A stretch of 64,000 nucleotides of DNA from Nymphaea colorata (lineage: Eukaryota > Streptophyta > Magnoliopsida > Nymphaeales > Nymphaeaceae), in contig NC_045150.1 in NCBI RefSeq assembly GCF_008831285.2, positions 2,554,001 through 2,618,000 on the forward strand. The letters are read 5' to 3'. Position 1 is the stretch's first letter; each line of letters opens with the position of its first letter. Of this stretch, positions 11,354-24,300 are shown piece by piece. The notes below the pieces were generated by a model. It was not told where the DNA came from and did no database searches. It saw only the letters and a program-made list of their open reading frames with translations. The position numbers were made by a program, and so were the translations under genes.

Positions 11354-14300
11354 ATGATGGGTGCCTTCAGAATGGTTCCATTTATGGGCGCTCTAGCCGA
11401 TTCATCGTTGCCTTCTACATTGCTTCAGGTGGCTGTTATCCACCACAGGACTGCCGCCTCCCTATCGCCACCGCCCCTGCTGTCTACGAGGCGGGTTTTC
11501 CTCACTTCTCTTCCCATGAGCACCGTTCTTCTTACGTTTGCAGCTCCGCCGCTACTCCTCGCCGCTCCTCCGCTCCCGACTTACGACCCCGTCACCTCGT
11601 CCGAGAGGGACGCCAGCTCTGTGCTCCAAAGAAGGGTCGCCGAAGCCGTTGAATTGCTTGATAAAGGAAGGGAGTTTCAAGCTAAGGGCGAGTTTAGTAA
11701 CGCCTTAGAATGTTTTTCTCAGGTACCCTTCTCGCCTCTCTCTCTTACCCACTTCGATCAATTAGCAAAGATTTTGACTGTCTATCTGTTTGTAAACTGT
11801 GCTGGATTGCTTCTGAAACAACTAAAGAAGTACTACAAATTATGGATGGATTGCTTCCTAACCAACTAAAGCTGTAATGATTCTCCAATTGCTCCTTTTT
11901 GGGCATCCATTTGAGAAAGAACAAAAAAGGGAAATGCTGTAGTAGCTCGCATTGCAAGATATCTCAATCTTTTATTATTTAAACTTTGTGCCGCGAGGGA
12001 CCTTGCAACGCAACTTGTTGCAGTAAAGCGAGCTCACAAGTTTTAAGTGCTATTCTTTTCCCAAATATATTCCATGAGTCATCTTCAAATGTGTCGTCTA
12101 GATCTTCATTTTAATGTATTTGGAATCTTATGCTATGGAATATCCATTCATATGCTTTCTTTCGTTATTCAGTCTTTAATGCAGGATTCTATTCTTTTTG
12201 CTTCAAAGAAAACAAAAATTGCTTTGCAAATTATTTTCATCGTATTTTTATTGCATTTTTGTCTTCCTTGACCCTCATAGAAGTTAAATATTGTTATTTT
12301 TAAGTTCTAACTGCACCGTAATTCCTCTTCTTTCCTGTTCTGAATACGTATATTGATAAAAACCATTTTAATGCTTAGAGCAGCCATTGAAAACCAAGTT
12401 TTAGAGATCAAATTTTTGTGTTTTATGGTATAATGGATGACATAGGTATCAGTTTGCTAGCATGAATTAAACTTTTGGGATGAAAAAGATATTAGCAATG
12501 AATATATAAGTTGATTTGGTTCTGATGAATAGAGTTGAGATATGATTCCATTCTTGGATTCACTCTACGTTTGAGGACCTTTTGTTCTGATTACATGTCC
12601 ACGCTCCTCTTTGGGTTGGAGTTCTGGCATAAATTTTTGTTCTCCTGGATGCAGTGGGCCTCTGGCTTGATGAATTTCTATCCGGTAGCTGTATCATTGT
12701 CTACAGAAAGTCCAGTATGCAGTTCGAGATGTTGGGTACAGTCAATTAACAAATACCAAGAGGACGTTTTAGTTGATTAGCTACTCATCTTGCATCGGAT
12801 TAACATCAGTTAGATTTGCAGTAAAACATCTTCTTCATAATCAGTACCATGTTCATCTTGGATTGAAATAGAAAAATAAGGTTTCAACTTTCAACTGTAG
12901 TTGTAGGATCTCGCTGCTATGCTAACTGTGGAACGTCTGTGTCACTAGCAACACTTATGGTATATATTTGATGATGATAATAGATGTTTATACTGTGCAG
13001 TTATTGGATCAGTCAAAACTCAAACAAGTAGTATACCCTTCACATGTCATTTCACAAGTTATGATGAAGAATGTGGCTGTAGATACAAATATTTTCAAAA
13101 TTTTGTCTGCAAGGTCTTTCTTGAGTATTGATAGAGTTGCTTTTATTGAGAAAACCTTAGGAATCCAAAAAACTAAAAAATACAAAATTTGTGAAATCGA
13201 AAGTTCTCTTCTAACTTTTTTACAATTATATTGCTGAAGTTACAACATAATGTTTAATTTTCAAATAAACAAAAAAGTGGGGGCATACAATAAAAGCAAC
13301 TTAAAGTGGGTTTTTGTGCAAAAGGAAAAATATTGCTGTAATATCGCAATAACATCTCAATAGTATTGCGAGAAATAAATTTGGTGATCTTGTAAATATC
13401 AGGAATTTTCCTGTTAAAAATGTTTCATATTGTTTTGGCCCCCAAAAAAGGGACCTTTTTAGATATCGAAAAAATTTGTGCCTTTGAGTGGAACTTCTCT
13501 AGGTTGCAAACTCACATAACCATGGTTGCGGTGTTACACAGGTGCAGGTGTTATATATATATATATATCAGATGGATCTAATATTTGGCATTGGGTGGGC
13601 ATGATTAAATACAATACTTGATATGTTATTTGGGCAGTGTATTGTGAAAGGCCCGAAGTCTCCATTCAAGTGATGGTTTTATCAATGGTTTAACGAAAAA
13701 GAGAGCAAATTGTTCATTTCCACCATTTTCACCTATATTGAGTCATGTCGACTTGGGTGAGGCAACTTTCTTGAAGCGTCCATGTTACTAGGATGGTTCC
13801 TTCCATGTGGCTCTGGCGGTGATGAAATTCATGCATGTTGGCAATTCAAATATATTGATTCATTTTCAGCTAGGGGATCAATCTAAAGATTCAAAACTCT
13901 TGTTCACTTAGGTTCTAGTGCTGAATCTGTAATGATACTGTGTGCAGTATGACATGGCAAATACCACAACAGAGTTAGTTTGGGGATCTTTTAATGAACC
14001 ATAAGTGAACCTGTTTAGGAGCCCTTTATGTGATGGAAAAAGTGTAGCTATTTGCTAGAGTTGTCATCAGGCTTTATCTAAATGATACCTTACTCTTGAC
14101 ATTTTCGTACCCGGAAAGAAAAAAAGGGAGCTTCAGTGGTGGATCATTATGACTATAGATTGTTTACCAAATTCCAATTAGGCAAAGTCATTGGTTTCAT
14201 GGTTCCATATCTTGAGGTTCTTCCCTAGCATGGCAACTGTGAGACGCCACTTGTACCCAAACAAATCAACCACTATCGTTTAGTGTTGATTGGATGTGTC

Positions 14301-15145
14301 GCCATTTTCAGGTCAGAGAGATCATGTATTAGCGGTTTGGTATTCTGAACTTGCTGCAAATTGATAGCCCTTGGTTCTTGTTCTCTGTATTCATGAGTTG
14401 TCTCAGTTTTTTTTTTCCTCCTATTACAAGTAAGAAAAACTGCAGCAGCGTTCTCGAAACACAATCTATATGTACGAATGTTGGTAGAATGAGGTACTGC
14501 TTTGGAATTAATAGGAAGAAACTTAACAATTAACATTCTTCTGGTACTTTACTTCTCCGTCACTTTTAGTGATTTTCTTCTACTGTTACGTCTTGTAAAG
14601 ATTTTATGCTACACGTCCTTTTGCCCATCTTTGCTTGAACTTTTAGTTATGAATACTCAGCCAACACCATCCGCATTGTTCACTTAAACATTTTCTCTTG
14701 TACCATCATAGGTGGCTACTAATTACAAAGATTTTGCTTTCTCGGACTATGCAAGAGTTGGAAGAGCTCTAGCTTTGTATGAGCTTGGTGACAGAGATGA
14801 AGCCATCATTGAGATGGAAGATGTTTCTATCTCTCTGAAGGGATATCCAGGTACAATAACTTAATGCTTTTTTCTTCTTCTTCCTGTTGGTTGATGACTT
14901 GGTGCTTGTAAGAGCTGAAATGTTCTATCTTCTTTTCTCTTCATTGAATGTGTGTTGCAGAAGTACATGCAGCTCTTGCAGCAGCTTTATATGCAGACAA
15001 ACACGCTCCTTTGCTAGCTGAGAACCAGTTCACAATTGCTACGCTAATGGATGCTCGCTATACAGATCTGTCATATGTAAGAGACACCAAGCATTGGCCT
15101 CCTAGTTTAGTTGCTTCTTTGCAACGCTTCATTACGTTGTCCTAA
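11354..15145 (+). CDS. Small TPR-like protein, probably thylakoid lumen
   Basis: Three coding exons, 11354-11722, 14712-14850 and 14961-15145, with GT-AG borders and phases 0 and 1 that join into 230 residues. Residues 1-75 form a Ser/Pro-rich plastid transit-like segment, then a twin arginine (TRRVFLTS) followed by a hydrophobic Ala/Leu/Pro stretch, as in Tat-dependent lumen precursors. The mature part begins near LPTYDPVTSSERDA. It has one clear helix-turn-helix TPR-like pair (VAEAVELLDKGREFQAKGEF and YARVGRALALYELGDRDEAI), then a second helical part ending RDTKHWPPSLVASLQRFITLS. Plant plastid TPR-like proteins of this size exist; their role is mostly unknown, and I infer only location and fold. 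Exon 1 has in-frame ATGs at 11354 and shortly after, so the exact start is uncertain. Intron 1 is 3 kb and holds no recognisable element. Confidence 0.82.
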
Positions 15146-15194
15146 ATACTGTTTATACATGAAACTGTATTTTGTACAACAGCCAATTGTAATG

Positions 15195-15231
<37 letters not shown>

Positions 15232-16296
15232 GGAAGGTCCAATCTTGTGCAAACACAGAAGGGAGAAAAGAAAACAAAAAGAAAGAAAATGAGAGAGAAG
15301 ATGTTGGTTGGAGAATGGTCTGGTCCTGCTCCCAAGTCGCATGAATTCACACCATGTTTTTCTTCAAAAATGTCATACTCGTGCTTAAGGCGGCACTGGC
15401 ACCAACACCCATGACATAGGTCTGGTCTTTATGGAATCGATGGGCAACATTAGGATTCTTAACTGATTTATTTTCGGGTCTAAATTAATTAGAAAAACTA
15501 AATTAGAACATGACTTTTTTGTTGATATTTTTGGAATATAAATATTACTTTCCTTTACATATATATAATATGCTCTAATAAAATTAGTTTGATTTGGGAT
15601 TGTTTTGGGGTGAATGGGCCCGAGTGAGAGGCCGAAGTTTCCCTTCTCAGTCTTAGGACTTGGGTGGATGCACCATTCAGCTAAGTGTGTATATTATTAT
15701 TTGCAATTCAGAATATCACCTATGTGAATATCAAACTGAGGACACAATGCTCGCCACTCACTCTGGTTGTTGATCTTCCTTAATGTAATATAGACATACG
15801 AACCACAAAGGAACTTCATCTCATAAACTCTAAATTAAACTTTGGCCATCATTTATCCACAATGTTTGGCTGCTTCTCTTTCCTTTTTGAGGAAAACAAT
15901 GAAGTTCTTTTTAAGCATTTTATTCTATCACCAAATGGATACTCAAAGTGGAATTCGGAAATCAGCCTCAAGAAATGCTATGAATGTAGAAACAAAACAA
16001 TTGCATAAGCCAAAAACTAATGTAATTGAAAATATTATAAATATATATAAATAAATGCAAAACAAGAAAATAAGCATAAAGTGAGATAAATCTGTACAAA
16101 TAAATAAATGAATAAGTACCTGGCGCTATGACACACTCGTGAGGTAAAAAATATGCGCGTCAAACGTTGATTGAAAAATATAAATCTATATCCGTAATGA
16201 TAAAATATCATACATATATTTTTGTAAAGAAGCTTCACCTGCACTGAGGAAAAACAAGGGTAAAGCAACTGAGAAATGGTATGTGCAAGAAACTAT
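15146..16296. other. 3' flank and intergenic, no gene recognised
   Basis: Holds a (CT)n tract at about 15199-15227, directly in the presumed 3' UTR of the TPR-like gene. The rest is AT-rich without recognisable domains. Confidence 0.4.
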
Positions 16297-16496
16297 TCTC
16301 AGGTAGCATTTGACAGTACCAAGATTAAAATCGTAGGGTCAAAATCACAGGATTTTAATTTTGGAATCAGTTGAATAGGGATTTTCATCCACATTCCAAA
16401 ATAAGCTCGTGTGTGACTGGGCGGGATTCTAATTTCAGGGATTATTTTGCAGTGTTTGATGACACAAGTGTGCAAACATGTCAGATCCATAAAATT

Positions 16497-16620
16497 GCTA
16501 CCACTCAAAAAATAATCAGTTGAAACATGTTTTGAGTATACATAGATTGCTACCACTCAAAAAATAATCAATTGAAACATGTTTTGAGTATACATAAATT
16601 GCTACCGCTCAAAAAAAAAT
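16497..16620. repeat. 52-bp tandem repeat, about 2.3 copies
   Basis: Copies start at 16497, 16549 and 16601 with GCTACC(A/G)CTCAAAAAA, spaced exactly 52 bp apart. They lie inside the presumed left part of the PIF/Harbinger relic. Confidence 0.85.
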
Positions 16621-17439
16621 ATGACGTGTATAGACGCAATCCAAATGGAGACTCATGTCAGATCCATCGAATAGAGCCCACATAATACTTGTTCAAACAC
16701 CCAAATACATGCTGCAAAATGCAACCTCGTCTGGGGCATGGCAAAATTAAAATAGGCTCATTATAGGTGGACTAATGAAATGTTATAAGTCAAATATTTC
16801 CTTGGAACAGCCAAATAGCATCTGGGTGAAGCGATAATAATTGAACGAGTAACCACAAACCATATATAAAGAGTTCTAATCCAAAACAAAGCGATACTGT
16901 ACTCTAGTTCATCAAAGTGAGATTGTGATCCAGTTCCCACAACAACAACAAAAGTGCAACATATTAGTACAGGCCAGTAAATTAATTCATCATGTACAAA
17001 CCGAGTACATGATAACAAAAATTAGTCAAAGGACACATATCCACAAACACAATTTCAATGATTTTCTATCTCATTCTTCTTCTTATTCAAGTAGGCCTTC
17101 AAATGTACGTTCCCTGCTTCAAAAGAGGGAAAGACTTGTATATTGAAATTTGATCCTTTATAACAATATGCTTGCGGCTGGCAATGCTCCCAACTGCCTT
17201 TAAATAAAACAAAGTACTTTTTTGGGGACTCCATCTTCAACACCCCATAGAAAATAATGAATTAGGCCCATACAATGATAATGAAAAACAGTTTTGCAAA
17301 TAGAGTCAACACAATACGATGCAATATATATATATAACAATTTTATCGAGTAGTCACATGGAACACACTTACTATTATGATAATTAGTGGACTTTTGAGT
17401 TGTCATGGATGGATGCAACTTATTCGTTAAGTTGTTTGC

Positions 17440-17860
17440 ATTGGAATTTGATGTTCACCTGTGAAAGGTGTAGATGAAGCCATCTCACTTGATGGACCCT
17501 AATCAACACCAAATTTCTCAGCATTATGACTATGTTGTAAAATAAACTTATGCAATACACAAGTCGCCGGTATAATATGAACTTGTTTGTGCAATGGATA
17601 TTCTACTTGACATTATAATATGGGGAACCTCCCTTTCAACAATCCAAATTCTCTTTCAACTATGGTTTGAAACTGTGAATGTCAATGATTGAATAGTTCC
17701 TCTACAGTTTTAAGATTTTGCGTAGCACCTGCTACGTTCAAATATGATAACGATGACCTCAATAAGGTGTTAAAGGGTCGAGAACATTTGGATAACCAAC
17801 ATCGGCAAGATAACATTTTCCTACATAATATAATTTTATTACTAGTACATTCCATTGTTA
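17440..17860 (-). pseudogene. PIF/Harbinger-type transposase fragment
   Basis: Minus-strand translation, with stops, shows CYLADVGYPN near 17780-17820, then EELFNH, a stop, HSQFQTIVEREFGLLKGRFP near 17630-17720, and VHIIPATCVLHKFILQHS near 17530-17580. This is the order and spacing of the C-terminal part of plant Harbinger transposases (YxLxDxGYPN, EELFNxRHSxLRNVxERxFG, then the cysteine/CxLHNF block). Several stop codons break it. The 16300-16450 stretch, with repeated GGATTTTAATTTTGG-like words, may be part of the same element's end. No intact DDE triad can be read. Confidence 0.75.
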
Positions 17861-18851
17861 AGCGATAGTTTTACCTGTATATAAAAGAAAAAGAAGATAT
17901 GGCCAAGTTTCTCATTCCATTCAACATCACTGAAAAGGCTTCGATTTCGGTCGACATCCTTGCCCTGTTAGACTTTCTCCTTAAATTACCTTTTCTTGAT
18001 GATCTATTTTCACAATTAAACGGCCACTTAGTCCAATGTTAAGTGAAGATACAGATGAATAGTATATCTGCTTTGGAACTCAAAGATTAAACTTTTTAGA
18101 ATTTTAGTAGGAAAGACTACCCTGAGCTGAGAGGCTTCATTGCCCGTTGAAGCATGAAGCTCCATGGCCATTCTCCCACCTCAATTATCTTTCGCAAGGG
18201 GCCAGCGCCCTACCAACCGCTGACCCAATCAGGAATGCCAAACCCCTTGGAGAAAATTTTTTAAATAGATAATTTAAACATTGAAGTGCAAGTTGTGATG
18301 TATTTACAATCCACAGGATGAACGCTTTAGGATCTGTATTTCCTTTAGCCATACATGTGGAAGCCACCATGAATAGTTGACAGAAGATGATTGAAACTTA
18401 GCTTTACCTCAAGAGCGAAGTCATACCTTCCCTATCTTAAGATCCATGATGGCATCGGCCGAAAAATCCACAAAAAGACACTATGGTTTATGTATAATCC
18501 TTAACTCGGAGCTAAGATTCACAGTATTACACTGTCAGAATACCTGATCAGCTATCAGTGGGGAAAAGGTCTGATTTAAACCCATGGATTTCAACTTCTG
18601 AATATATGAGATACGAGCATATCTGAGGCAAATAAAACACCCTCCACGTGTATAGTATCCTAGAGGAATATTTCCTTTTATTCGATTTCAAACTGAGCAA
18701 CCTGTTCATGCAGGACCAATGTGGTCAGGCAGAAGAAAGCACAGGTAGCAGCGCCACGGACCTGAAACTGAACCAGATAGAAACTGAACAAGGCTGGATA
18801 TCTGTTCTTTTCTGAAAGTTTGGAATCAACCAGAATAAATTTGGTGATCAA

Positions 18852-18885
<34 letters not shown>

Positions 18886-19249
18886 GAACTGATAAATTGT
18901 TTCCAAAGACCCTAGCAGGCATGAATTCCCTACACCAGGCCGAATTCTAGCAGCAACCTACATAATAACTTTGTCCATAGATCGAAATACTTCCAATTGG
19001 CTTACAGATTCGTGGTCCTGGTACTTGGCTGCACAGCATTTCGCATATATACAGACCCAACACTATAAGGTATTCTTAAACTAAAAGTAACACCAAACAA
19101 TGCTGGTTAGAGACGCTATCTCATCACATCTAGCCCGTGTACGTGTAATATTTCTATACAGAGATGCCTCCCTTCCTTTTATTCAAACCTCATAAGCAGT
19201 CCCTTATATATACACTCATGAAGAGCAATAGTTTACCTCGCTCAAACTG
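17861..19249. other. Intergenic / 3' flank of the SKP2-like gene
   Basis: Mixed-composition sequence with a (GA)n run at about 18848-18878. Polyadenylation of the minus-strand SKP2-like gene should fall here. No coding region is recognised. Confidence 0.4.
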
Positions 19250-21218
19250 CTACTGAGCAATGGTAGCCTTTCCTGCAGACCTCCATGGCTGAAGAGCACA
19301 AGCGCAGTGCACAGACGTAAGGCTAAGGCAGCCACTGATGATGAGTGAGTGCCTGTCTGGGCATGTATGGAGGGCTGGGAAGGAATCACAGACTGCCTGG
19401 ACAGCTGGAGCTGTAAGCGCAGTGCACTGGCTGATGTTCAGGTTCCTCAGGCCTTCTCCGTGCTTGGTCAGGACCGACTCCCAGACTTCATGATTCCTTC
19501 CATAGCGGCTGTTTGCTAGAGAGTACATGGCCCTGTCAGTAATGTTCTGGCAGTAATATAGGCCAAGGGACCTCAAGTGACGACATCCATTTGCCAGAGA
19601 AACCACACTATCATCTACAACCAAAAATGAATAACAGAAAGTCAATGAGGAGCACAAGAGTGTGATGAAGAATATGAAGACCAAGAAAGAAGAGATATGA
19701 GGGAACTCATAAAGTTGATGGTACTATAACCAGTTATTAGCACGCATCCACACAAATCCAAAGCCCTCAAATCTGGACATCCTCTAGCCAAGCTCATTAC
19801 TCCAACATCACCAACTCCTTCACACCAACCTAAGTTCAGGAACTGCAACTGGTTGCAGCTATAAGCAAGAGCCTGCAGAATGAGATTCAGAGGTTAGAGA
19901 ACAATTCCATGATACGAAGCCATCATCAGATAGTAAACATAACCTGTAAGGCCTTGTCAGATGCTGCCTTTGCACATCCGCAGAGGTTTAGGTGCTTCAA
20001 GCTTCTGCACTGGCTAGCCAGAAATGCAAGGGCATCATCACTGAAGTCAGAACAGCCACTGATATTTAGTTTAACCAGCTGGGTGCAACCATTTGCCACA
20101 GCATACAATGCACGGTCGGTGAGCTTGAGGCTTTTGCTCAGGTCAAGGTGCTGAAGATCAAGGCAGTGATTAGCCACCGCCTCCACAGCTTCATCATTCA
20201 GCTGAGGCTTGTTCTGGCGCAATATTAACGTCTGTAGATTAGTGAATTTGGGAACAAGAGATTGCACTAGGTTATTCATGTTGGCCTTGCACCTGCAACA
20301 AAGAATAATATTATCATTCCAATCCATGCAGGAAAGACAGCTGATTTGAGTGTTCATATGCATGAAAAGCAATCTGGTTCAGAACATAAAATGAACACAC
20401 ATCCAAATCCATAAAGTTCGATCAGCAAATTGAGGGAGACAGCAGCAGATATCAGGACCCAATTGCTATTACTTGGACAAACTTCCTGCGGGGATTCAAA
20501 AGAAAATATCACCCCCCTACTTATGGAAGGAAAATGTAAGAATTTTTCCAACTTAAACAACGGAAAATGATGGTTTGATGAGTATGAGCATAGGCTTACA
20601 TGCATGTTGAAATTCTTGAATGAGACGAGAGATACTTGTAACTGCACATACAAATTTCAGATTCTAATGGGTATTATGAACCCATTCAAACCATACGAAA
20701 GGACAAAGTTACCAAACTTTTAGTATCTAGAAGATCACGATAAATCACTGATCCTGATGATCCTCCTGCTGGCCCTTCTCCTGAAGTGGTATAATTATAT
20801 GTTCTACATGTAGGATATTGGGTCCTTTCCCTGACTATCACGTAGAACTATACATTGGGCACAAGAGGCATATACAATCACCCCTTTATTTGGCACAAGA
20901 ACATAATCCAAATCACCTGCTGCTTTATGTGATCTAAAATAATAAAGCCAACAACTATAAGGATGTGAGAACGACCCACTACCTCTACAGAGAATTGCAG
21001 TTTTCTGGAATTAGCAAGCTATTATTGCAGATACTAAGAATTTTCTATAACTGCTTCCCCTTGACTTGTCTAAGTTTCTAACTACTATGCCAAATGGACT
21101 CCTTAAAAAGAGTGCAGAACCATCTGTTATTCCCTCTCAAAAAATTTTTTCTTCTCTCTCCTCCTCTGTTTATTTATTTATAGTAATAAAAGTAAAAAAA
21201 AGGACAAATTAAACTAAG

Positions 21219-21302
<84 letters not shown>

Positions 21303-24300
21303 ACGTTATCACTGGCATAACGTATCGTGTATCGGTCGGGCCGACCTATACGCTGCATCGTAACGTATCGTAGATGTACCGTAACGTATCATAAAATCGA
21401 TTTGTTAATTTAAAAAACACTTAAAAATTAGTAAAAAATCAAGAAAATAGCCAAAAAATTAGAAAAATTAAGAACAATGCATTTCATATAAAAAAACTCA
21501 TCATGCATAAAGAAAATTAATGATTCATCATTCATAAACCATAGGCATATATAACATCAACAAATTCGAAAAATGAAAAGTAAGACTAAGAGATTCAAAA
21601 TAACATATTAAAACATTCATGATCTTTCACAAGTTTGAAGAGCATCTATCATATAGTTTAGATTTTAGAGTGTTGTAGAGTTTAGTAAACTACATCGCGA
21701 CTCCATCAAATCGATGGTTTCTTCCTCAAATCAGTGATTTTTGCAGAAACCAGCAAAATCTCTCCCTCTCACAGGCTTTAGAGAAGTTCAGAGAGAGGGT
21801 CTCGGTTTAAAAGAATGAAGCAAAAAGGGCCTTGGGCCCCATTTTAATATTTAACCTCGTATAGCAGTGGCGGAGCTAGAAAAATTGGCTGGAGGGGCAC
21901 TCATATAAAAATACTCATATCTTGTGGGGCACTTATATATATAAGGATAAATGTTCAAATATGCCTATTTAAAAATAAAGACATTTTAAGAGACTGGTGC
22001 TGCCCACACCAGTCTCCATGTGGCTCTACCACTGCCATATAGTAAGATACGGGGTGTATCGTATGACACACCACCTATATCGTACAATACACTTGATATG
22101 GGTGTGATTCGTAGGCATATCATGTATTGAACCCATATTGTTTGAGATTTCTTCATCCAGACGAGTCGTATTGTATAATACGGGTCCGTATCGTACAATA
22201 TAGATAACACTACTATGAATATATATATTTATATATATAATAAATATATATCTAGGCGCACCCCAGCTCCCAATTTTTTTGGGATGTGTCGCACCTGCAT
22301 CCGCACCGCACCCACACTCCGCATCCGTGTGCCATAGTCTAACTAGAAATGTTGTGAAGCTTGAATTGATGATATGTGAGGGAGCAAAAGCTTGCACCTA
22401 TTCTAGTACTCACTTTTGCTAAGGAGAGCATCACTTTTTTGTTTACAGTGATACTTTGCGCAGTGGTTTGCGTATGCAGAATAATATCCTTATTACATTA
22501 TGCCTCCTACCAACCATGAAAATACACAGAAAATTATCCTATGCATGATTTGGAGTTAGCAGTTGCAATATCTACTTTAAAATTATGGAGGCACTATCTG
22601 TATGCTGAAATCTGTCCAGTATTACAGACCATAAAAATCTAAACTATTTGCTCATTCAAAGAACATTCAACTTGAGAGAAAGAAGATGGCTAAGGATTAA
22701 TTAAGGATTATGACTGCAGAGTAGATTATGAATTGATCTTACCTGCATTCATTTATTATAAACCATAGTCATAAATATTGCCCATATTTTGAGAATATCA
22801 CAATTTTATTGCCAAAAATTAGAAATTTCATTTTATCAGGTAAATATTGTGACATTTTGATACGATCATCAGAAATGAATACTGGGATATTGTTGTGATA
22901 TAGTCCCTTAAGATGTAATCTCTTTTAAGAGATGGGAATGAGATGTGTCTATGTCCTTTCTATCTGTGTTTTTCTCTACTCCATCCGGTTTATTCTCTGC
23001 GTCATATTCGTTCGTCAAGCATCGAACAGTGATGAATCATCAAGACGTGTTAAAAAAAAAGGTGCTGAACGTCCTTTTCTATTCCTCCTATTTTCTGCTC
23101 TCTTTTTCTTCAACCTAAAACAGAGTTGAATCTGTCTATAGAGCCGTTTTGAAATAACTAAGACATGCTCTAAGAAGCATTGATTTTTTTTTTAATCATT
23201 CATTCTATTCTCTGCCATCTTTCCTTCAGCCTATATTAGAATCAAATTTGTGTATGTTCTGCCTTGTTTTTAATCTGCTCATAGAATTCCATATCTTTAT
23301 ATTCTGCCCTATTTTTCAGCAGAATTAAAGATCCATTGTGCTGTTAATTTCATATCTGTTTCACACGGTCTCAGCTCTCTGCATAGCAGGGATTCTACTC
23401 TGTGCATAGCAGGGACTTGATAAGCCAAAAAAAAAGAGAGAAAAGAGCGCTAACGATTGCCTTTCTTGTGACATTCTGTTTGACGACATAAGAAAGTTTC
23501 CCTTCCCATTTATTCATGGATTCTACTTCTAACAATGGCATTTCTTCTGGTTTCTTGACCCAACTTGTGCACCAAAAGCTTACCCATATTAATTATCTAA
23601 CCTGGAAACGACAGATAGTTCCTTTTATAAGGAGCCATGATCTATTTGGGCATCGAGATGGAACTTCCTTTGCCCCACCACAGTTTATCTTTCAAGAAGT
23701 GAAGAATGATAAGGGAGAGTCATCTATCACAACAGAGAAATATCACAATATGTTAAGTGGATGAGGAGTGGCCAATCTCTCGTACTATATTTCACTTACA
23801 CCCTTCAGATGAAGTAGTTGCTACTAATTCTGATGAACTTAGTGCAGCAGAGTTGTGGGACATATTTGTAGACACATATTCTCAAATTTCAGAGATGCGA
23901 GTTTTATAATTAAAGTGAGAATTTCAAAATCTCAAGAAAGGATCAAAACTCGTTATGGAATATTTGACACAAATGGAGTGGATCACATATCAGCTTGCCA
24001 CAATTGGGAATGCAGTTTCAAACCGTGATAAGGTTCAACAGATTCTAAGTGGGCTAGGCCCAGAGTATGATATGTTTTGTACTGCTTTAGAAGTTTTTCA
24101 TACTCTTCCTAGTTTTGAAGAACTCAAGGGTAAACTTCTTCAGCATGAGTTGAGTAGAAAACAAATCTTCGAGATTAGTGATGAAGGTTCTCACAATGTG
24201 CTAAGACTGATAGTAGATGTGGATATGGTCGTGGAGGTAGAGGTTACCAAGCAGGACGAGGATGTGGTCATTTTGGTCAAGGTGGCAAATGAATTTTACC

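Noticed and set aside
11209..11652. Plus-strand frame overlapping the TPR-like first exon
   Set aside because: Off-frame relative to the exon that joins in phase to the next two exons; no domain.
16497..16620. Evenly spaced repeats as a CRISPR-like array
   Set aside because: Units are directly adjacent without unique spacers, in plant nuclear DNA.
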